In this document: positions 15,101 through 21,793 of the stretch, piece after piece
How positions within the stretch are numbered: position 1 is the first letter of the stretch
Layout: each line of letters opens with the position of its first letter
Assembly (NCBI GenBank): GCA_002341345.1
Contig: DDNW01000057.1
Coordinates: 430-22,703, forward strand
Direction of reading: 5' to 3'
DNA: 22,274 bases
Source of the DNA: Erythrobacter sp. UBA2510
GTDB taxonomy: Bacteria > Pseudomonadota > Alphaproteobacteria > Sphingomonadales > Sphingomonadaceae
Translations under genes and position numbers: made by a program
Notes under the pieces: generated by a model
Databases searched by the model: none
Told to the model about the DNA's origin: nothing
The model's input: only the letters and a program-made list of their open reading frames with translations

Positions 15101-16839
15101 GCGATCCAGGCGTCATATGCATCGGGCAGCGCCAGTAGGCTTTCGGCTGGGGTCGCGGGATCGCCGAGTGCCGCATAGGCGGTGGGCACGCCGGCGATGG
15201 TTCGCGGGTCGATCCGCGGCTGACAATATCGCGGGGCCCAGGTCGTGCTCAACGTGACCGTGTCACCATTGCCAATCTGCTCGACTCCGCAATTGAGACC
15301 CATGGCAGGATATTCGAGCCAATCTCGGAAACGGTAGGAGGGCTGCACGCGGTCGAGGCGAAGCGGACGATGGATAGCCGCCGGCAGGCTCACGATCAGT
15401 CCCACCTGAAACAGGCTGTGCTCGAAGGCGCCCCGATCGCGGGTCGCCGGCTGAAGCGCGTCGTTCTGCAGCGCGACACGCATATTGGCCCGCGTAGGAT
15501 CGACAAAGTCGGGATCGATGTCGGCGACCAATCTGACCCCCGTCAGATTCGGGCGGACATCGTCAAGCGTGGCCGGGCGCCGCTGGCGCAGGGCCTGTAG
15601 ATAGGCTTCCCAACTGGCGCGGTTAGCAAACTGGCTGGGCAGGATGGTTTCGCGGGGGCGATAGGCGTCCCGCTGGCCTTCTTCGGTCGCCAACCAGACG
15701 CGAAGCACCCGGTCGATCTCGGCGAGCAGAGCCGTGGCGAATCCGGCGCACGCGTTGTCGCGACCAGTCTGATCGTCTCGCGCAAGCGGCAAACGCACCG
15801 GCTCAAGCGTGAGCGGCACGCGCCGCCATTTCTGGGGAATGGACTGCGGCGCTGCGTGACGATCTTCGAGCCGGCCGGCGCCCGGCCGTAGCGGACCCAA
15901 AGCGCCGGTTGCCGGAGCAGGTCCGTGCTCGGGATCGTCTTCGCCCGTTTCCTCGGCATCCGGCGCTTCGTCGACACGAGACACGTCGCTGGTCTCCGGT
16001 TCGAGCAAGTCATCCGCCGTGAGAGGGCGCGCTCCCTGGCTTTCATCGGCATTGAGTGTGATGTTGAGCTCACGGAAGGCCCGATCGAACGCCGCGCGGC
16101 GAATTTCGGTTCGCTGGCGGCTGCGTTCGATCCTCGCTGCGCGTCGGCGTTCGGCCGTCGCGGCGCGGGCGGCAGCGGCCCGCTCTGCTCGATCCGCAGT
16201 CGCGGCAGCGGCGCGGGCATCCCCTTGGGCCTCCGCATCTCCGCCTTGCGCGGCCTCCTCTGAGAGATCGGCACGCTCGCGCGCATTCTCTGCTTCGGCC
16301 ACCGCGTCGCCGCCACGCTCGTCGGGTTCTTCGTCCTCGATCGGCGGAAGCCGGGCTACCGCCTCGTCGATATATTGGCGTGCCAAGGCCTCGACCTGTT
16401 GGCGCGCGGCGCGAGAGAGCTGCGGTTGCGGCATCATCTCGTGGCGCGGATCGCTGATCTCGTCCCAACTCGGGAGTTCGCGGACATAGATCGCAAGACC
16501 TGGCTGCACGATGGCCTCGCCGGAGGCGTCGGCAGCGAGCTGCAGGTCGAGACCGAGCGTCGCGAGATGGATGTCGCTGGTCTCGTCACCACCCATCTGG
16601 TCGAAGCGGGGGAGGAGGAATCCGCTCACCAGTTGCGACGATGGCTTTGCGCCGAAAAGCAACGCGCCGCTGTCACCGGTTCCTGTGCAATGCTCGACGG
16701 TTAGTCCCAGCAGCCCGTCAACGATGGCCTCCTTCGCCTCGGTCAGGTCGCCCTCGACCTGGGGCGGCAGCGCACGCAAGTCTGCCGCACGCAGTTCGCG
16801 TTGTTGCGCCGAATTCGCCTGGCCATCCTGATCGCACAT
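12193..16839 (-). CDS. drmA: DrmA-like superfamily 2 helicase of a DISARM-type system
   Basis: A 1548-aa protein with a complete helicase core in its second half: Walker A FPTGGGKS (about 714-721), 'RYPLRLLTLQQARRLL' (about 749-764), a CPSC...C zinc-like insert (854-883), the Walker B variant DEGH (about 994-997), TAT (about 1051-1053), 'SHGVDVDKFNAMFFAG' (about 1283-1298) and QASSRVGR (about 1308-1315). The context 'DIAEYIQASSRVGRTHVG' and 'SRRDRYVVETHDQFHRF' is characteristic of DrmA. Residues about 165-310 are an acidic, Ala/Arg/Glu-rich linker, probably coiled coil or disordered. The ATG at 16839 is preceded by GAGGA and overlaps the upstream stop as TGATG; the upstream extension to 17061 is a shadow. 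It would load on or translocate along phage DNA. Confidence 0.87.
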   Translation of the reverse strand: MCDQDGQANSAQQRELRAADLRALPPQVEGDLTEAKEAIVDGLLGLTVEHCTGTGDSGALLFGAKPSSQLVSGFLLPRFDQMGGDETSDIHLATLGLDLQLAADASGEAIVQPGLAIYVRELPSWDEISDPRHEMMPQPQLSRAARQQVEALARQYIDEAVARLPPIEDEEPDERGGDAVAEAENARERADLSEEAAQGGDAEAQGDARAAAATADRAERAAAARAATAERRRAARIERSRQRTEIRRAAFDRAFRELNITLNADESQGARPLTADDLLEPETSDVSRVDEAPDAEETGEDDPEHGPAPATGALGPLRPGAGRLEDRHAAPQSIPQKWRRVPLTLEPVRLPLARDDQTGRDNACAGFATALLAEIDRVLRVWLATEEGQRDAYRPRETILPSQFANRASWEAYLQALRQRRPATLDDVRPNLTGVRLVADIDPDFVDPTRANMRVALQNDALQPATRDRGAFEHSLFQVGLIVSLPAAIHRPLRLDRVQPSYRFRDWLEYPAMGLNCGVEQIGNGDTVTLSTTWAPRYCQPRIDPRTIAGVPTAYAALGDPATPAESLLALPDAYDAWIAEQGAVDVGEELDPTDADRERAAHAIDIEAYRRESGYIRAGIELLVVARAAQQALDAGASGTDRADLQERAAPWRAWLLTNEAFAAYGGTRFTDWRLFQLAFILAHVPTLASRMPAYADRFDAFRDELSASLLYFPTGGGKSEAFFGLLVYNLFLDRLRGKDRGVTALVRYPLRLLTLQQARRLLRVLVHAELVRLRACLGSWPFEIGFWVGSGNTPNRVAQGFGGVPTIGMAAYADDDALLHPPEDNSESAKRARRRSNRYREALEAYDKLRTCPSCGAATGMRRYPSQHGRIGIVCFNDDDCAWNAANPPQPHRVPLPFILTDDTIYQRAPSVVLGTIDKLALIGQHDRTIAAIAGMLGVARYRDPGNGHLFMPRTAAQLTRAEDEGWERMQPAFADGADIFHDPFPSLVIQDEGHLLDESLGTFSGLFETLFEALERRFGSGMLAERAAQWAPAPGDLQPRLAKVIAATATISDPDRQLRVLYQREPLRFPCPGPSLYESFYSAPREPLHPERRAYAAGLSPARRPELSAPRMRLYVSIMTNGRSHTMTTSAVVSAYHLAFTRLWRALEDGSPEQVIATLSAALPPEDPLTQLRVGALQALEQAPDLLASLLDLQRISLTYVTNKKGGDQIIETLAAQVDRDQRAAAVGDIPFLTALISGGVTIAEIQDVMQQAEGATDPGAPFEPLDRVLRNIVATSAISHGVDVDKFNAMFFAGLPADIAEYIQASSRVGRTHVGFSMLVPTPQSRRDRYVVETHDQFHRFLERMIPPPAVQRWAERAIRRIVPSVLQAYLCGVVEQESFARAPDGAKGSARTFRTAAAVKAWSDSHAQGGAGAIAALTDFALESVGLEGRSAAAIGAAPHAEHYRRFVQDRVRILLDAFTSRSDAALLANFWRSRESQAVRRPMTSLRDVDSGGIIQAAPRDPWRNRSVNFETVRQIMRIIRGQRHAVRSELDADPQPVDMED

Positions 16840-19613
16840 CAATCCTCGTCCTCTGCCTGATGCTCGACGATTGGCGGTGCCTGCACCGTATCGAGATGGT
16901 CGAGCGCACGTTCGCGCAATTCGGCGATGCTGGCGCGAAGCGCAGGGTCGAGTCCGGCGGCTGCGCCGTGCGGGTCGACCAGCACCGAGATAAATGCCTG
17001 TGCCATACGCGTGCCGGCACGCCGCCGGTCGATGCGAAGTGGGTCGATGCCTTCGCGCCACATCTTGTCGGCGATGGGCGCTGCGACACCGATCGCCTCC
17101 ATGAAGAAATCGAAATCGTCGCGGTCCTGCGGCGCATGCGGGCGCAGCTGATCATCGCTCTGCTGGCGGTAGGTTTCTGCGCCAAGCCATTCGGCTACTG
17201 CCGCTGCGGTGACGCTCAGGCCTTTTGGCCGGAGTTGCGCGTGGAGCGCGCGCGACTTCGCAGCCAGTCCGTTGCCCGGTAAGGCGGGAAGCGCACCGAC
17301 GATCGCATCGTGGTAGATCTTCACCCATCCTCGAGCGAGAACATGAATCGGCAGGACGCGGCGGGCGTCATCGGTGAAGGCCCGGTCGGGAACCACAACG
17401 GCGTCGCCAGGCTGCAGGTCGCGCGCCGCCGCGCGGTCGAACGGGTTGGTTGCGGCCTGCTGGCGATAGATGATAATCGCCGACCCCGGGCGGACGCGCA
17501 GGCTACGGCCGCTCTCCAGCGGCACCAGCATATTGTTCATGGCATCGCCGCTTCCGTCCGTCATGTCGACGACGGGGTCTGGCACGTCGATCGGTGGCCG
17601 GGAGGCCAGCTCGAGATCGATCGTGCCGACCGAGCGGGCTTCGGCTTCGCGCTTGCTTGCCGCCGCGATTGCGGTGAGGCGTCCTCCGATCTGGTGCTCG
17701 CCGCCGAAGGCCGGTTGGCGCGCAAGCGCGGCGTAGCCGCCGGCGGTGCGGAGCGCGAAGGCGCGATCGCACAGCACAAGCATCGTAGCCGGAAGCCAGG
17801 GGCGGATCAGCAACCGGTCGAGGAAGGCCAGACGCGGGGCCACCAGAATTAATTGTCTCCAGCTATTTGGGCTGTCGCCAGATTCAATGGAGGCGAGTGT
17901 CTGCTCGAGCGTTCCGGTGTGTGTGATGTGGACTTGGCCGCGCTCAAGTCGTCTGCGAAGCACGCCAGCGACTTCGGTGCTGCCTCCGAAACGTGCACGC
18001 GCAAGCCGAAGGTCGGTTTCGTCGGAAAAACAGACGATGCTGAAACTCGAGGACCGGCTCATCGACAGGGCAAGCGCAGCCATTGCCGATCCGATCGGCG
18101 TTTCCGAGGCAAGGCCCGCGTAAGCATTGCGCACGGCAGCTTCGGCGACCTGCAAACGTTCACGTTGAGGGCCCGCCGCTCCCTCTTCAAGTGCAGCGAT
18201 CACCGGCGTCAGCACGCTCGATTCAGAGCGTGTCTGCAGGAAAGCCTCGGCTGCTGCCTGGCCATCGAGGTCGCACAGGATCCTATAGGCTTCGTCAAGG
18301 CCACACGGCAGCGCCGCGGCGCGACGCAGATTGGCGGAACAGCGTCGGAGCGAGCCAGCGGTGATCGGATCGGCACCGCGAGCCGCAGCAGCGAGTGCGT
18401 CTAGCGCGGCAACACTGACGCCGGCTGCCGACTGAAAATCAGGTTGGAGCAGGGTTACATTGCCGGCAGGTGGATCGCTCGTCTGGAGGTCGCTGCTTCC
18501 GCGGATAACCACAGGTAGCGTCATCGCTGCCCTGTTAGCCTTGCGCGCCGGCTTGCATTTTCTCAGGAGCCCCGCGACGCGCCTTTGCACGAACGAATCC
18601 TGCGTGATTGCGAGAATGGGCAGAGTGGGCTCCCGGGTGACGAGCGCATCGAGGAAACGTGCGACCTCCACCTCCCAACCGAAGCCGAGCCGCCTGAGCC
18701 CAGGATAGCAAAGGTCGAGCACGCAGATGTCCGCCGGTCGGCCACCTTTTGCGGGGTCGAGCGCGCCATGCGCCAGCGCGCCGCGCATATCCGCACGCCC
18801 GGTGATGCCGAAAAAGCCAAAGGGCGCCTGTGCGGGATCGCAAAGCGCCGGGCGATGATCGGGTAGTTCCCCCATTCCTGCGCCATACCGGACGCGGCCA
18901 AACAATTCATGCACAGTAGCGACGAAGGGCCGTGGCGCGTTTTCTCCATGATCGGCCGAAAACAGTGGGTAGAGCTCGGCCAGATTGGGATGAGCGAGAT
19001 GCGGAAAGCGCGCCTCACGCCGCGACAATTGCGAAAAATGGCCGAGCATCTCATGCAGATCGTGCAGCACGTCCGACAGTTCGGGCTTTTCTGCAATCCG
19101 GCGAGTCAAATGCAACGCATTGGCCTGAACGATAGCGTCGCGGACGACCAACCAGCGTCGTTGATCAGCTCCGGTCCCGCCGCCACGCCATGGAAAGTAG
19201 AGCGTACGGAAGTCCGGAACCGCGGAACAAAACCTATGTCCTGCTTCCACTTGTGGTGGCGCACTACCGAGCAGCGCGAGCATGGCTAGGGGGTGAAGGA
19301 TGGAGACGTCGCGCTGACCCGATGGCCATTGGAGGACCGACGCGGAACCGCCGCCAGTCAGGGTCGCCAGAAAGTGGTCGAGCAGCTCCAACGTGGGGCG
19401 ATTGAGAGCTGTGGATGGCCCAAGTTCAAGATCGTAGCGGCGGAATCGCAGCGTCTCTGCGAAGCGACGCGCGGCCGCTGCATCTACGGCATCGAACCGT
19501 CCGGGTTTCTCAGCTTCGGCCTTGGCGGCTACGACTGTCGCCGCTCGTCGTTCGCGCATCTCGGCCGCTAGCGCAGACCGTCGCGCCGCTTTGTCGGCCT
19601 GCGCAGCCTGCAT
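16839..19613 (-). CDS. Large uncharacterised protein heading the DISARM-like operon (DrmE candidate)
   Basis: A 924-aa protein without a domain I can name firmly. Visible features: a charged helical N-terminus (residues about 1-35), 'HPLAMLALLGSAPPQVEAGHRF' and 'VPDFRTLYFPWRGG' in the first quarter, 'RPADICVLDLCYPGLRRLGFGWE' and 'PILAITQDSFVQRRVAGLL' in the middle, 'LVPLESGRSLRVRPGSAIIIY', and a C-terminal helical block with 'RIDRRRAGTRMAQAFISVLVDP'. No membrane segment or Walker motif is seen. Position upstream of drmA, one-base coupling to it, and the C-terminal pattern suggest DrmE, the unknown protein of class 2 DISARM; I hold this at about even odds. The ATG at 19613 is chosen because the helical N-terminus begins there, but it lacks a good ribosome-binding site. 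A TTG 12 codons upstream, preceded by AGGGGG, is possible. Confidence 0.7.
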   Translation of the reverse strand: MQAAQADKAARRSALAAEMRERRAATVVAAKAEAEKPGRFDAVDAAAARRFAETLRFRRYDLELGPSTALNRPTLELLDHFLATLTGGGSASVLQWPSGQRDVSILHPLAMLALLGSAPPQVEAGHRFCSAVPDFRTLYFPWRGGGTGADQRRWLVVRDAIVQANALHLTRRIAEKPELSDVLHDLHEMLGHFSQLSRREARFPHLAHPNLAELYPLFSADHGENAPRPFVATVHELFGRVRYGAGMGELPDHRPALCDPAQAPFGFFGITGRADMRGALAHGALDPAKGGRPADICVLDLCYPGLRRLGFGWEVEVARFLDALVTREPTLPILAITQDSFVQRRVAGLLRKCKPARKANRAAMTLPVVIRGSSDLQTSDPPAGNVTLLQPDFQSAAGVSVAALDALAAAARGADPITAGSLRRCSANLRRAAALPCGLDEAYRILCDLDGQAAAEAFLQTRSESSVLTPVIAALEEGAAGPQRERLQVAEAAVRNAYAGLASETPIGSAMAALALSMSRSSSFSIVCFSDETDLRLARARFGGSTEVAGVLRRRLERGQVHITHTGTLEQTLASIESGDSPNSWRQLILVAPRLAFLDRLLIRPWLPATMLVLCDRAFALRTAGGYAALARQPAFGGEHQIGGRLTAIAAASKREAEARSVGTIDLELASRPPIDVPDPVVDMTDGSGDAMNNMLVPLESGRSLRVRPGSAIIIYRQQAATNPFDRAAARDLQPGDAVVVPDRAFTDDARRVLPIHVLARGWVKIYHDAIVGALPALPGNGLAAKSRALHAQLRPKGLSVTAAAVAEWLGAETYRQQSDDQLRPHAPQDRDDFDFFMEAIGVAAPIADKMWREGIDPLRIDRRRAGTRMAQAFISVLVDPHGAAAGLDPALRASIAELRERALDHLDTVQAPPIVEHQAEDED

Positions 19614-19884
19614 CTTTGAGAAATTGTCGTGCCCCCAACGCAAACCGCACGCCCCCTGAGTTAGCCAAATTTGACGATTCGCCGTCTCTGTTGCCACAAT
19701 GTTCTGTGTAGCCCGTCGGCTGCCAGCACGCCACCTCTTGATCAAACTTCTTAAGATTAGCGGTTATTTTTCCGCCGTTTTTTCGAGAGATTGCATGTGG
19801 CAAGCAATAGAATCACATCATCCTCACCGCGCAATTGCTCTGTTTCAAGCAGACCTTTCGTTACGGATTCAATCGGACAAAACT
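19614..19884. other. AT-richer intergenic segment upstream of the DISARM-like operon
   Basis: This 271-base stretch is less GC-rich than the surroundings and should contain the minus-strand promoter of the defence operon. I cannot assign -35/-10 boxes with confidence. AGATTAGCGG at 19754-19763 also occurs at 7006-7015, on the other side of the defence cargo. No convincing gene was seen. Confidence 0.45.
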
Positions 19885-20043
19885 TCAAAACGGATCGTAC
19901 GAGTGCAGAATTAGGCTCGGATCGCCGTCATAGTCGGCGTCGGTCATAACCGCGTAGCCATCAGTGGTATGGATTAGAACGACGCAGGTCATCAGCGTCT
20001 GGGCGAGGCTCCAGGCGTATTTCTGGGCGGTGGAAAGCGACAT
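19885..20043 (-). CDS. Small conserved-looking protein of 52 aa, unknown function
   Basis: A short minus-strand frame with ATG at 20043 and stop TGA at 19885-19887. Reasons to believe it: a strong GGAG eight bases before the ATG, and natural-looking composition ending in an acidic, aromatic tail ('VMTDADYDGDPSLILHSYDPF'). The N-terminal half is 'MSLSTAQKYAWSLAQ' then a short hydrophobic strand 'TCVVLIHT'. No signal peptide or HTH is seen. A perfect dyad lies just upstream of the ribosome-binding site. I do not recognise the family; similar tiny proteins are frequent in the backbone of such elements, so a backbone role is possible. Confidence 0.58.
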   Translation of the reverse strand: MSLSTAQKYAWSLAQTLMTCVVLIHTTDGYAVMTDADYDGDPSLILHSYDPF

Positions 20044-20062
20044 GGGACTGCTCCTGTTTCGG

Positions 20063-20081
20063 AGCGGGGACCGTCCCCGCT
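20063..20081. repeat. Perfect inverted repeat upstream of the 52-aa gene
   Basis: AGCGGGGAC (20063-20071) and GTCCCCGCT (20073-20081) are separated by one base. It lies 20-38 bases upstream of the small gene's ATG and a few bases from its ribosome-binding site. It could be an operator in the promoter or an mRNA hairpin affecting translation. There is no T tract, so a terminator is unlikely. Confidence 0.5.
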
Positions 20082-20281
20082 CGACAGGCGCACGGACGGC
20101 CGTCGCGGGGCCGCGATCACCGGAGGCGCAGCTGGAGGCCGCAAGCTTTGCTTAGCGGACCCCATGCGGGTTGATCGTCACAAGGCCACGCTGAGGCTAG
20201 GAGTAAGCAAGGGAGGGCGGGGCGGTGCCTGCTTTGATGTGAGCAGTCGTCAGGCTACCCCACAAAGAGAAAGGAAGTTGG

Positions 20282-20557
20282 ATGACAACAATACGGATTT
20301 TGCATCGTGCCGAAGATGGCAAAGTATCTGATGGCTCTTTGGATTTTGATCTCAATGACTTTGGAGACCAAGTTCCCGCTGTCGGCGATCAAATCGTCAA
20401 TCCCGGCGTACTAATCGGCAAGGATCGAACGGATCCTCAAAATCGGGAAATCTGGACCGTCGTGGGGCGGGTTTTCAATTCGAGAGACAACAAGGACTAT
20501 ATCGGTCTCATCGTAAAGACGCGACAGGGGACTCTCGAAGACGACGGGTTTCTGTAG
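20282..20557 (+). CDS. Hypothetical protein, 91 aa
   Basis: A small acidic, soluble-looking protein without signal or membrane segment. A good ribosome-binding site (AAAGGAAG) precedes the ATG at 20282. Sequence features are 'SLDFDLNDFGDQVPAVGDQIVNPG' and 'REIWTVVGRVFNSRDNKDYIGLIVKTR', which suggest a compact beta-rich fold, perhaps an SH3-like or OB-like barrel; this is a guess from the pattern. Codon use and base composition are AT-richer than the flanking backbone genes, hinting at separate acquisition. It is the only plus-strand gene in this part and converges on the DUF2493 gene with an 18-base gap. Function not recognised. Confidence 0.66.
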   Translation: MTTIRILHRAEDGKVSDGSLDFDLNDFGDQVPAVGDQIVNPGVLIGKDRTDPQNREIWTVVGRVFNSRDNKDYIGLIVKTRQGTLEDDGFL

Positions 20558-20564
20558 CTCGGAT

Positions 20565-20592
20565 CGAAGCGGCGCTCACGCGCCGCCCCTTC
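20565..20592. terminator. Hairpin between convergent genes, possible bidirectional terminator
   Basis: GCGGCGC-TCAC-GCGCCGC (20569-20586), extended by CGAA/TTCG across a short bulge, lies between the ends of the 91-aa gene and the DUF2493 gene, overlapping the last codons of the latter. There is no T tract on either strand, so termination efficiency is doubtful. Confidence 0.35.
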
Positions 20593-21496
20593 GAAAATCG
20601 AACAGCGGGATGCCGAGCTTGCGCGCCTTGTCTGCGAGGTTGTCATGGATGCCGGTGCCGGGGAACACCACGACCCCGATCGGCAACACGTCGAGCAGGG
20701 CATCGTTGCGGCGGAACGGGGCGGCCTTGCCGTGCCGGTTCCAGTCGGGCTTGAACGCCACCTGGCAGACCTTGCGGTTGTCGGCCCAGCAGGCGGCGAT
20801 GCGCTCGGCGCCGGAGGGTGCCCCGCCGTGCAGGAGTACCATGTCGGGATGCTTGGCTTGCACGCGGTCGAGCGCGGCGAAGATTGCATCTGTGTCGTTG
20901 CACTCCTTGCCGCCGGTAAACGCGACCTTGGTGCCAGCGGGGACCATCACTTCGGTTTCGGCGCGGCGGCGCGCGGCGATGAAGTCGCGGCTGTCGACCA
21001 GTGCTGCGGTCAGCGCGCGGCGGTTGACGAGGCTGCCGTGGCGCGGCCGCCAAGCCGATCCGGTGTGCGTGCGGTAGAGATCCGAAGCGACATCGCGCAT
21101 CATTTCGTGTGCATCGCGCCGTTCGATCAGCGTCAGGCCTTGTGCGAGCAGGTTCTCCAGTTCGACCGAGGCGACCTCGGAGCCGTCCTGTTCGCGCTGT
21201 GAGCGGCGCTGGGCCTGTTCGTTGTCGTCGAGTTCGCGCTCGACCCGTTCGGCCGAGCGGTGGAACAGGTTGACCGTGGACCAGAGCAGATCGCCCAGAT
21301 CGGCCTCGAGCCGGGTCTCGGCAAGCGTGCCGATAAGCGCATCGAAGATGTCCGCGATGGCGCCTGCGACCCGGTCGCCCTCGGGCAGTGGTCTCGGATC
21401 GGGTTCGTCCTCGTAGGGGCGATGCCCGTAGAGCTGGAGTTCATCGAGGATATGGGTGGTTTGCGATTGGTCGGCACGGTCGTCGCGATCGGTCAC
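20576..21496 (-). CDS. DUF2493 (SLOG-like) protein
   Basis: A 306-aa protein. The N-terminal two-thirds is helical and charged ('VERELDDNEQAQRRSQREQD', 'LTLIERRDAHEMMRDVASDLYRTHTGSAWRPRHGSLVN'). The C-terminal third, from about residue 190, is the DUF2493 domain: 'KVAFTGGKECNDTDAIFAALDRVQ', 'MVLLHGGAPSGAERIAACWADN' and 'VVVFPGTGIHDNLADKARKLGIPL'. This is a Rossmann-like SLOG fold expected to bind a nucleotide-type ligand. It starts at GTG 21496, with GGAG eight bases upstream. It is common beside antirestriction and Toprim genes in the region of conjugative elements that enters the recipient early. The exact role is not known. The hairpin leader copy B lies upstream. Confidence 0.9.
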   Translation of the reverse strand: MTDRDDRADQSQTTHILDELQLYGHRPYEDEPDPRPLPEGDRVAGAIADIFDALIGTLAETRLEADLGDLLWSTVNLFHRSAERVERELDDNEQAQRRSQREQDGSEVASVELENLLAQGLTLIERRDAHEMMRDVASDLYRTHTGSAWRPRHGSLVNRRALTAALVDSRDFIAARRRAETEVMVPAGTKVAFTGGKECNDTDAIFAALDRVQAKHPDMVLLHGGAPSGAERIAACWADNRKVCQVAFKPDWNRHGKAAPFRRNDALLDVLPIGVVVFPGTGIHDNLADKARKLGIPLFDFRRGGA

Positions 21497-21596
21497 GGTG
21501 GTTGCTCCATTTCTCGAAGACCGCGCCTCTCGCGGCCTTCACGGGCGAGCAAAGAGCGGAGGCGGAGCGGCCTGGCACCTGAAAGGCCGAAGCAAA

Positions 21597-21685
21597 GCGG
21601 AGGACGGCGAAGCGCGGCTTTCTTGTTTCGCGAGGAGCAGGCGCAGTCTGCGGGGAAGAAAGTCGCGCGCAGCCGTTGCCGGACC
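21597..21685 (-). repeat. Hairpin leader element, copy B
   Basis: On the minus strand, arms GCGCGACTTTCTT (21668-21656) and AAGAAAGCCGCGC (21624-21612) pair over 13 positions with one mismatch. The loop holds a small inner hairpin (CGCA-GAC-TGCG). Compared with copy A (6425-6510), the outer stem bases differ but still pair, and the inner hairpin is kept with different sequence. That is evidence for selected structure. It lies about 116 bases upstream of the DUF2493 start, in the 297-base gap after the Toprim gene. Confidence 0.6.
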
Positions 21686-21793
21686 GGGCCGGCTCCGGTT
21701 CTCTCGCCCGCTCTGGAAGGCCGAGGGGCGGCTCTGGCGATCAGGAGCTGCCCTGACGGGGCTTGGACACGCACCCGTTCCGCTTTCCGGTCA

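Noticed and set aside
16840..17061. Upstream extension of the DrmA-like gene to 17061
   Set aside because: Arg-rich residues overlapping the upstream gene; the ATG at 16839 has a ribosome-binding site and stop-start overlap.
19699..19914. 71-aa plus-strand frame in the gap upstream of the DISARM-like operon
   Set aside because: No ribosome-binding site and it overlaps the better-supported 52-aa gene on the other strand.
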